NCBI GenBank assembly: GCA_947499775.1 | Contig: CANMPY010000148.1 | Coordinates: 1-5,674 of the forward strand | Direction: 5' to 3' | DNA: 5,674 bases | Source of the DNA: Bacteroidota bacterium | GTDB lineage: Bacteria; Bacteroidota; Bacteroidia; NS11-12g; UBA9320 | Shown: piece after piece, positions 1 to 5,674 of the stretch | How the letters are laid out: every line of letters starts with the position of its first letter | Position numbering within the stretch: the stretch's first letter is position 1 | The notes under the pieces: generated by a model | Told to the model about the DNA's origin: nothing | The model's input: the letters and a program-made list of their open reading frames with translations, nothing else | Databases searched by the model: none | Made by a program: the position numbers and the translations under genes

Positions 1-418
1 GTTTGTATTTGCAAAATCCTTTTATTTTAGAATTATCTAAATCGATAATACTCGTAAATTGATGCAATTCAACACCATGTGCCGTATTCGGGTTTACGTT
101 ACAGGTAGAAATTTTAGAGCGGCACAACGGGCTGATATCTTTTACACTTTCTCGGGTTAAAGCAAATTTTGTTTCTTTCGAAAATGTATTATCCGATCCC
201 TTTACAAAAATATAATCGATTTCGGAACAATTTTCGTTGCTATTACCCCCTCCTGTACCATTTAATTTACACCCATTACAATCGCGATAAATACTTAACG
301 TTACTTTATATTGATTGTCTTTAATATGTTTATAGTTTAACTCGCCTCCGAGTACATGCGAAGCAAGGGTATTGAACCCTGAAAAAAGTAAAAGCCATAT
401 AAGAATAAGTCTTAACAA
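1..418 (-). CDS. Secreted surface protein with CCRN-family N-terminal module, paralogue of the giant upstream gene (3' end beyond window)
   Basis: Only the first 139 codons are present; the frame is still open at the window edge. The product begins with a typical signal peptide: one Arg, then a hydrophobic run (LILIWLLLFSGF) and a probable cleavage after TLA, before SHVLGGELNYK. The next ~115 residues align by eye with residues 37-142 of the giant gene at 486-5135. Shared features are A(T/S)H..G.....YK, the YRDC(R/N)G motif, V(R/K)D(V/I)(T/S)P.C, a following CN, and GVE.H..T. This marks a tandem paralogue. Related Bacteroidota proteins usually continue into Ig-like modules and a T9SS type B sorting domain, which would lie outside the window; that is inference. 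There is no Met codon in the frame, and an in-frame TAA lies at 433-431. TTG at 418 is the best start, with ATT at 430 (product WKQLLRL...) less likely. No ATG occurs on this strand between 419 and 485 in any frame. A start-codon loss (pseudogene) cannot be excluded, but the reading frame is intact. Confidence 0.8.
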   Translation of the reverse strand, partial: MLRLILIWLLLFSGFNTLASHVLGGELNYKHIKDNQYKVTLSIYRDCNGCKLNGTGGGNSNENCSEIDYIFVKGSDNTFSKETKFALTRESVKDISPLCRSKISTCNVNPNTAHGVELHQFTSIIDLDNSKIKGFCKYK

Positions 419-425
419 TTGCTTC

Positions 426-454
426 CAAATTTAAGTATAAAATTTGTGTAACAG
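426..454 (-). promoter_or_regulatory. Possible Bacteroidota-type promoter for the downstream paralogue
   Basis: On the minus strand, TAAATTTG at 433-426 matches the -7 consensus TAnnTTTG known for Bacteroidota housekeeping sigma factors. The -33 element is weak: CTG at 454-452, 18 bases upstream, has one mismatch to TTG and lies in the 3' arm of the terminator hairpin. Transcription would start only a few bases before the proposed TTG start at 418, giving a very short or absent leader. The AAATTTG string also recurs in the hairpin arms, so the match may be chance. Confidence 0.25.
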
Positions 455-479
455 AAATAATATTCTGCTACACAAATTT
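436..479 (-). terminator. Probable intrinsic terminator after the giant surface-protein gene
   Basis: Read on the minus strand, the arm at 479-463 (AAATTTGTGTAGCAGAA) pairs with the arm at 456-440 (TTCTGTTACACAAATTT) across a 6-base loop, TATTAT. All 17 positions pair if the G468/U451 wobble is counted. On the plus strand that position would be an A/C mismatch, so the structure fits minus-strand RNA better. The 3' arm ends in AAAUUU and runs into UAUACUU. The stem begins 6 bases after the stop codon at 488-486. The stem is long but AT-rich and the U-tract is interrupted, so termination may be incomplete. Confidence 0.72.
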
Positions 480-485
480 GTAATC

Positions 486-3400
486 TTATCGTATTATTAG
501 CACTGTGCCATTGTATTTATAAAGTTCACCAGCGTAGCTCGTGATATTTACTTGATATACATAGGCGTCCATTTGGCAAGGTTCTCCTTTGTAAATTCCA
601 TCCCATGGTTTGTCTAACCTTGTTTCTTCATATAGTAATTCTCCCCAACGGTTGAAGATTAAGATTTGATAGGTTATAAAACCACTAGCCTGAACCCAGA
701 ATTTGTCATTTTTAAGAGGGCCAGAGCCATCAGGTGTAAATACATTAGGAATAAAGACAAGAATATCTGGATCAATAATAACAAGTTTTTGGATTGAATC
801 TTTACAACCATGGTTAGTTTCAACAACCAATTTTACAGAATATTTACCTGTATCGTTGGTATAGTAATACTCAGGATTTGTTTTAGACGATGTATCTGTG
901 TCTACTTTTAAATCACCAAAATTCCAATTATGATTTACAATTTTACTATTAAGCACCAACTGTTTCGTAGAACTTTCATTGGTAAACCTAAATCGAGGTA
1001 AAGCAGCAGTAGTTCTATTATTAGGATTAGGGGTGAAATCGGCTGTTGGTATTGGATATACCAATATTGGCATTGGCCCAATGGTCGTATCGCATCCAAA
1101 TTCACTGCTTATTTTAACATAAACCTTATTGCTATCAATAAAGTTAAATATATGGCTTGGACTTTGATTGGTGCTTAGTTCTGAATGATCAAAATCCCAA
1201 ACAAATTTAGCTTTACTAGAATCTACTCCATTGGTAATTTTAGTTAAAAAATTTACAGTATGAGGAACACAACCATCCGGATCGTCAATATTAATAGTGG
1301 CATGTGGTTTTGGATGAATAGTAATGGTCATAGCATCTTGCGAAAATGGGCAAACCCCTTCTTGTTCGGTAAAGCAGGTTACCATAAGCGTTGTTGCGGT
1401 ATCACTTCGAGGCCTAATGGTATAAGTTACTGGGTTTTGGTTACTTAATTGGTTATTGCTTTCGAAACTAGCCCTTAATGGATCGGCACTATGTACCCAA
1501 TCTATTTTGGAAGTATATTGGTAATTAGCTCTCAAAGTTAGATTCATTACATTGCTTCTACATGTGTCAATATTGGGTGTGATAATATCAATCACAGGAG
1601 CGTTTTGAACATAAACTAGAAGACTTTTTGATGTATCGCACTTAGTAGTTGGATGCACATAATTGTAAGTAAGGGTTATCCACTTATCGCGCTCATTTGC
1701 AGGAACTGAAGTCGGTTTAAATTTACCGCCACCAATTACACCAGCAACCGAACTTGACCAAGTACCTCCTGTTGGATTAGCATTTAGAGTAACGTCAGCA
1801 TCTATCTCACAAAATTTACCAAAGTCACCTTTTGGTGAAATACTGATATCAACGGTTGGTAATGGATTGATTCGTAAATTGGTATCACGCTGAACAGGGC
1901 ATCCGCTTGCAGTATGCGTATAGCGCATTCTATACAAACCAGGTCCGTTTTGATTGTTAAGCAAAAATGTATTTAATGAGTCACAGCCCATAACACCTGG
2001 CAAAAGCAAAAACTTAGATTTAAATCCAGCGGTATCAATAACTGTCCAACATCCATCATTAGGCTTCACATTCGATAATTTAATAAGATCTACTATTCCA
2101 GCATCTATACATAAATCAGGGAAAATATTAAAGGAAATAACTGGTAGCTTCCAAATAAAAATTACCATTGTATCTTTATTGAAACAACCTTGTCCATCTT
2201 GTATCGTAATTTCAAGAACCAAGGAGTCTTTTGCAAGTGCGCCTATATCAATGGTTGCAGAATCAACACGTAGCATAAAATCATAATTTAAACTAGGATC
2301 TCCATCGTATATTAGATCTGTAACGGTGTTTAATCCACCTGAAGGTTTCTTCAATGACCGCAATACTTTCCATTGAACGTCTACCATTGAATTAAGGTTA
2401 ATAGGAGCTAAAATATGTGTCTTTAGCTTAGCTACCATCTTATCCTGGCAATAGTAACCCCCTTTGGTTAATAACGGGGGTAAAGGATTAATGGTAAACC
2501 GGGTGCTATCTCTATTAATACAGGAAGTTGTAGGATCTTGATACACATATATCAAACTAAAAGTTCCTGATTTAGTAGGATTGCAAGCCAATGGTGTAAG
2601 AAACGAATTGCCTACCACATAAGCTGGATTTTGCCGACAAGACCAATTTCCGCCTGTTGGACTACCATAGGATGAACTACCCAAGGCAATATTTCCATAG
2701 TCACAACAGAATTTCTGGGGTGTTGTAAGGGTAAGGGTAGGGAGAGGATTTACTTTTATAAACGTGGTATCATAGCCCCAACATCTAGTAGTATCTTCCT
2801 GTACCTGAAGCTCAAGTAAATAATTGTCTGAATTTTGGACTTTAAACATCCATTTTGCTTTGGTGCTTAATCCTGGCGGTGTTTTTGGAAGCCCCCGATA
2901 CCAAATATAGGTTCCTGTTTTGTTGTTGCCAACTGTGTCAAGTCCTGAGGCATTTAGTATTAGGGTATCGTTAAAGCATTTTATCTGATCGGGTCCTGCG
3001 TTAGGATACAAGGTATCGTTAACAAAGAGATTCATTGTATCGGTCCAATTACAACCCAAGCTATCAATAACGGTTGCTGTATAAAGGCCCCGCTCTGTAA
3101 ATGTGGCAAATGTATCGGTACTGAAACCAATGCCATTGCGTTGCCACATCCACCATAAAGTGTCGCCTTGAATTAAGGTATCGCCAATTTGGGGATCAAC
3201 CCAATATGCATTTTTTGCATTTGGCGTAAGGGTTACTTCGCCGTACCAGCATATCCTCAAATCGGGTCCCATATCTACTTTTGGGTTAGGTTTAAGAAAA
3301 ACACTTACGGTGTCGAAGGCTGTACACTTATTACCGTCGGTAATTTCAACCATAAACATTGTGTCGTGCGTACTCATAAATACGTCAATGTAGGTATTGG

Positions 3401-5135
3401 TGTCTTTGGTGTCAAAATTAACTGGCGTAAACCATTTATAAGTAAAGCGCGGTAACCCATTTGAAGCTTTTGCGCCTAAACGCAAAGTGGTTCCTGCACA
3501 TACAAAACTATCAGGACCAAGGGCTAAGTCAACTTCCAAAAGCGGCGGTATAATAATAGTGTCGAAATAGGTTGAAGGGCAGTTTAATGGCGGATTATTG
3601 ATTGTATGGGTAATAATATATTTTCCTCCCTTTCTAAATTGCAGGGTATCTTTAGACTTAGTTGATTTTAAGCTTTTGCTTGGCTTAAAATAGTAATGGC
3701 TACCGTCGACAAATTTATTGGTTGAATCGGTTATCGTCCAATCGTATTTCGGTGTTCCTTTAAAATTAGCAAATATTTTACTTTCAATCGCATAAGCGCC
3801 ACAGATGAGCTTGGTGTATTTTCTATTAGCTTCGGCTATTTGTTTTACTTTAACAGAATATGATTTAACGGTTAGCGCATTTCTTGGACAAGCATTGTCA
3901 CGAGCAGTTACCGTAAAGGTATAGGGCAAATCACTTGCTTGATTTTTTTTCGGTGTCCAACAAAATTTACCACTTTGCAAGCGTTCTTTTGGATCTACAA
4001 TGGTAAAGGTTCCTCCAGGAATACCACGATTCCATGTTAATCTTACAGTATCAGGTGGGTTTGGTTTTAGCGGTGGAGGAGGGATAAATTGTTTGTCATC
4101 TGATTTTATGGTCCAACAGATTTGAGTGCCAGCACACACTTCTTGTTTAAAAGGACCGAATAAAAGCGGCGGATTATTGTCGGGGCAGGTTTGCACCCAA
4201 AATTGAATATCGCGATGTGTAAAACCTATAACAACATATTTGCCTGTTGTATCTTTACGCCATTCTGTTACCTTTATACTTGCAACTGTACTTTCGCTGC
4301 AATCGGTAGGAGTAAAAATAATATCTCCGGTTTCTTTATCAAGGTATGTTCCTATTGGAGGAGTGGTGCTTGGGTTTGGCCCTTTATTTTTATCATAATT
4401 TTGTGGCCAATAATCAGTAAAAGGTGATTGTGAACTTCTTCCTCCAGCCCAAGATGTTTTTGATGAAAAGCTTTGGAGTGGATCATCCCAACTATAGGAT
4501 AAGGAATCAAAATCGGTAGTATCCGATGCACCATTGTTATAAAAATAGGGTTGGTTACAGCATAGTATCGCTACAGGTTCGGAGGTTAAAGAAGGAGATG
4601 AATTGCATTTTTTAAGGCATATATCAATTTCAGCAGTAGTCCAAAAATTTTGACTTGCTGCGCCAGTAGTTATCGCTCCATTTCTACAACATTGGCCAGT
4701 GCCAATAGTTATTTTACAACAGCCATTTGCTTTAGCAGTAGTGGCATCGAAAGTATACGTGTAGGTATGTTCTTCAACACCAGTTCCTGTTCCGTAAGTA
4801 TTTTGAGGATTACATGGTTTTCCTGCGCCAGCACATGTTGGCGTTACATCCCTAACTCTTATTTCGGTAGGAGTAAATGAGGCAATGTTATTTCCTCCAC
4901 ATAAAATGTTTGAGCCAGGAGCTCCAATTGGCACACCCCTGCAATCCCTATACATTTTAATGGTTATTTCATATTTGTTGCCGCCTACACATTTATAAGT
5001 AATGTCGGCACCCATCATGTGAGTGGCATATACTTTGGTGCCTAAACCCGAAATTGCTAAAAGCAAGAATAAGAAACACTTAAGCATTATGTATTTCGTG
5101 GTTTTGTTCGATTTGGTAAGTAAGTGTTGAATCAT
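486..5135 (-). CDS. Giant secreted surface protein: CCRN N-terminal module, Ig-like/PKD array, T9SS type B sorting domain
   Basis: A complete 1549-residue protein, exported by Sec and then by T9SS to the cell surface. Residues 17-37 form a signal peptide (MLKCFLFLLL core, cleavage probably after VYA). Residues ~38-318 are a Cys-rich module seen at the N-terminus of many Bacteroidota type B cargo proteins; landmarks are YRDCRG (62-67), CCRN (149-152), CNSSP (177-181), DSLSYS (210-215) and a closing HRDIQFWVQTC. Residues ~319-431 are a second domain containing PPPPLKPNPP and FCWTP...YTFTVTARDNACP. Residues ~436-1456 are about eleven Ig-like modules; the last two are PKD-like (VWDFD at 1312, NWNFGD at 1403). 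Residues ~1459-1549 are the type B sorting domain (FIPNVFTPDG, IFNRWGELLYE, PWDG, AYVY, final GTVLIIR). No enzyme domain is recognised, so a role in adhesion, matrix or gliding is inference. Start: ATG 5135 gives a 16-residue Lys-rich extension; the internal ATG at 5087 (Met17) gives a more ordinary signal peptide and may be the true start. Confidence 0.93.
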   Translation of the reverse strand: MIQHLLTKSNKTTKYIMLKCFLFLLLAISGLGTKVYATHMMGADITYKCVGGNKYEITIKMYRDCRGVPIGAPGSNILCGGNNIASFTPTEIRVRDVTPTCAGAGKPCNPQNTYGTGTGVEEHTYTYTFDATTAKANGCCKITIGTGQCCRNGAITTGAASQNFWTTAEIDICLKKCNSSPSLTSEPVAILCCNQPYFYNNGASDTTDFDSLSYSWDDPLQSFSSKTSWAGGRSSQSPFTDYWPQNYDKNKGPNPSTTPPIGTYLDKETGDIIFTPTDCSESTVASIKVTEWRKDTTGKYVVIGFTHRDIQFWVQTCPDNNPPLLFGPFKQEVCAGTQICWTIKSDDKQFIPPPPLKPNPPDTVRLTWNRGIPGGTFTIVDPKERLQSGKFCWTPKKNQASDLPYTFTVTARDNACPRNALTVKSYSVKVKQIAEANRKYTKLICGAYAIESKIFANFKGTPKYDWTITDSTNKFVDGSHYYFKPSKSLKSTKSKDTLQFRKGGKYIITHTINNPPLNCPSTYFDTIIIPPLLEVDLALGPDSFVCAGTTLRLGAKASNGLPRFTYKWFTPVNFDTKDTNTYIDVFMSTHDTMFMVEITDGNKCTAFDTVSVFLKPNPKVDMGPDLRICWYGEVTLTPNAKNAYWVDPQIGDTLIQGDTLWWMWQRNGIGFSTDTFATFTERGLYTATVIDSLGCNWTDTMNLFVNDTLYPNAGPDQIKCFNDTLILNASGLDTVGNNKTGTYIWYRGLPKTPPGLSTKAKWMFKVQNSDNYLLELQVQEDTTRCWGYDTTFIKVNPLPTLTLTTPQKFCCDYGNIALGSSSYGSPTGGNWSCRQNPAYVVGNSFLTPLACNPTKSGTFSLIYVYQDPTTSCINRDSTRFTINPLPPLLTKGGYYCQDKMVAKLKTHILAPINLNSMVDVQWKVLRSLKKPSGGLNTVTDLIYDGDPSLNYDFMLRVDSATIDIGALAKDSLVLEITIQDGQGCFNKDTMVIFIWKLPVISFNIFPDLCIDAGIVDLIKLSNVKPNDGCWTVIDTAGFKSKFLLLPGVMGCDSLNTFLLNNQNGPGLYRMRYTHTASGCPVQRDTNLRINPLPTVDISISPKGDFGKFCEIDADVTLNANPTGGTWSSSVAGVIGGGKFKPTSVPANERDKWITLTYNYVHPTTKCDTSKSLLVYVQNAPVIDIITPNIDTCRSNVMNLTLRANYQYTSKIDWVHSADPLRASFESNNQLSNQNPVTYTIRPRSDTATTLMVTCFTEQEGVCPFSQDAMTITIHPKPHATINIDDPDGCVPHTVNFLTKITNGVDSSKAKFVWDFDHSELSTNQSPSHIFNFIDSNKVYVKISSEFGCDTTIGPMPILVYPIPTADFTPNPNNRTTAALPRFRFTNESSTKQLVLNSKIVNHNWNFGDLKVDTDTSSKTNPEYYYTNDTGKYSVKLVVETNHGCKDSIQKLVIIDPDILVFIPNVFTPDGSGPLKNDKFWVQASGFITYQILIFNRWGELLYEETRLDKPWDGIYKGEPCQMDAYVYQVNITSYAGELYKYNGTVLIIR
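768..3830 (-). repeat. Array of about eleven divergent Ig-like/PKD-like modules in the giant protein
   Basis: This protein-level repeat covers residues ~436-1456; there is no obvious DNA-level identity. Modules are ~85-113 residues long and are joined by short Pro linkers such as PNP (616-618), NPLP (796, 883, 1090), KLP (996), PKP (1275) and PIP (1361). Most carry one Cys shortly after the linker and a second near the end in a motif like G-C-x(3-4)-D-T/S. Pairs by residue are 445/519, 546/604, 629/695, 720/785, 810 or 811/872, 896/984, 1009/1079, 1109/1166, 1192/1254 or 1262, and 1289/1348. The last module keeps only the second Cys (1444). Disulfide bonding within each module is inferred. 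Boundaries are approximate. Confidence 0.75.
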
Positions 5136-5142
5136 AAATGTG

Positions 5143-5172
5143 CTAAATTAAATGTTTTTTTTATAGTACCAA
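5143..5172 (-). promoter_or_regulatory. Possible promoter of the giant surface-protein gene, with A8 tract in the spacer
   Basis: On the minus strand, TTG at 5172-5170 and TAATTTAG at 5150-5143 are separated by 19 bases. This resembles the Bacteroidota -33 TTG / -7 TAnnTTTG layout, with one mismatch in the -7 box. The -33 element falls in the last codons of the upstream gene, and an A8 run (5162-5155) lies in the spacer. The predicted transcript would start about at 5137-5140. That leaves almost no leader for ATG 5135 but about 50 bases for the internal ATG at 5087. The gap to the upstream gene is only 25 bases with no terminator hairpin, so read-through from upstream is also possible. Confidence 0.35.
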
Positions 5173-5674
5173 TATTTTTTTTGTAATTATTTGATTATCA
5201 GATTTAAATCTGAGATAGTAAATTCCTTTAGTATCCAATATGCATGGGCTTCTATCGGTCGTTTTAAATGTATTAATTAATTGTCCATGGGTATTAAAAA
5301 TTGAAATTAGATTGAACGAATTAAACCAGTTTTCTTCAAAATTTTCACCAACATTTATAGGATTTTTTATATGATATGTTTCGTTATTGACGATTGCTGT
5401 TTTAGCTGAATTTTTTAACCAAGAGTTCTTTATTTCATTTGATTTTGTTGAAAGAAATTTATAAGGAAGTGCATCGCCTTTTTCATAGCCCGAAATGGCA
5501 ATATCTAGGTCTATATAATCTTTTGATTTTAAATCCGTAAAGCTCAAATTTGCTAACATACTTCTCGATCCTGGCATTGAATTTTCCTCCCAATTTTGAC
5601 TAGGAAAGGCTTGGTCAGTTGCCCCCGGATATATAAAATTAGCAAGGGAAGTATTTGAAGTGCCATTGCCTCCA
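5161..5674 (-). CDS. Secreted protein with T9SS type A sorting domain (5' end beyond window)
   Basis: The frame is open from the window edge to TAA at 5163-5161, giving the last 170 residues. The first Met in the frame, codon 5577-5575, is internal: clear coding sequence (GGNGTSNTSLANFIYPGATD, then NWEENSMPGSRSML) precedes it, so it is not the start. Residues ~98-170 fit the T9SS type A C-terminal domain: FNLISIFNTHGQLINTF, then ILDTKGIYYLRF and the closing TKKILVL with its basic Lys pair. This domain directs outer-membrane export, after which it is usually removed. The preceding stretch (Y-PG-D, W-E, PGSR, later DLDIAISGYEKG) recalls a region often found before the sorting domain in large secreted Bacteroidota proteins (Y.FPGD.D...W.E....PGDRR); this is from memory and tentative. 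The catalytic or binding part is not in the window, so the function is unknown. It is followed 25 bases later by the giant surface-protein gene. It is more AT-rich than its neighbour (45 G+C in 180 bases at 5161-5340). Confidence 0.85.
   Translation of the reverse strand, partial: GGNGTSNTSLANFIYPGATDQAFPSQNWEENSMPGSRSMLANLSFTDLKSKDYIDLDIAISGYEKGDALPYKFLSTKSNEIKNSWLKNSAKTAIVNNETYHIKNPINVGENFEENWFNSFNLISIFNTHGQLINTFKTTDRSPCILDTKGIYYLRFKSDNQIITKKILVL

Noticed and set aside
1051..1085. Palindromes around CCAATATTGG and ATTGGCCCAAT as a possible operator or recombination site
   Set aside because: They sit inside the coding region and are explained by repeated Pro-Ile/Gly-Pro codons (GPMPILVYPIP).
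1260..1448. Open reading frame on the plus strand, one of several (also at 1954-2286, 3189-3455, 4191-4427, 4650-4880)
   Set aside because: All lie opposite the convincing giant gene and show no recognisable domains or plausible protein composition; they are antisense shadows.
3943..3950. A8 run (minus strand) in the giant gene as a slippery or phase-variable frameshift site
   Set aside because: The reading frame is intact and a -1 shift meets TGA within a few codons, giving only a truncated product. Eight bases is short and no stimulatory structure is obvious. Kept only as a note.
4352..4534. Small minus-strand open frame (60 codons)
   Set aside because: It overlaps the N-terminal module of the giant gene in another frame and has no independent support.
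5024..5087. Lipoprotein signal in the giant protein (Cys20 near the N-terminus)
   Set aside because: Cys20 lies before the hydrophobic core and no lipobox precedes the cleavage region; an ordinary Sec signal peptide ending at VYA fits better.
5161..5577. Treating the ATG at 5577 as the start of a small 138-residue protein
   Set aside because: The same frame continues open upstream to the window edge with domain-like sequence, so the gene is a 5'-truncated larger protein.

Overview
The window looks like part of a Bacteroidota genome (Cytophaga/Flavobacteria-type). The evidence is protein content. One complete gene ends in a type IX secretion system (T9SS) type B sorting domain, also called the gliding motility-associated C-terminal domain. 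The gene before it ends in a T9SS type A sorting domain. The DNA is AT-rich, no Shine-Dalgarno sequences are evident, and the candidate promoters resemble the Bacteroidota -33 TTG / -7 TAnnTTTG type.

All genes are on the minus strand, so transcription runs from high to low coordinates. (1) 5674-5161 holds the last 170 codons of a secreted protein with a type A sorting domain; its beginning lies outside the window. (2) After a 25-base gap, 5135-486 encodes a 1549-residue secreted multidomain surface protein. It has a signal peptide, a cysteine-rich N-terminal module with a CCRN motif, a second Cys-containing domain, about eleven Ig-like/PKD-like modules with a repeated cysteine pair, and a type B sorting domain. 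(3) A 67-base gap follows, with a long AT-rich hairpin that is probably a terminator. (4) 418-1 is the start of a second, paralogous protein with the same N-terminal module. It has no ATG and probably starts at TTG; it was found by reading the frame directly.

Taken together this is a run of T9SS cargo genes: secreted proteins exported across the outer membrane and attached to or released from the surface. The two genes sharing the N-terminal module look like a tandem duplication that has diverged. The T9SS machinery itself, enzymes, RNA genes, mobile elements and CRISPR arrays are not seen here. The functions of the surface proteins cannot be read from the sequence beyond probable adhesion, matrix or motility-related roles.

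The best leads are the repeated Cys-pair module pattern, the paralogous N-terminal module of unassigned function, the ATG-less start of the downstream gene just after a terminator, and an A8 tract inside the possible promoter spacer of the giant gene. No exotic new system is evident.
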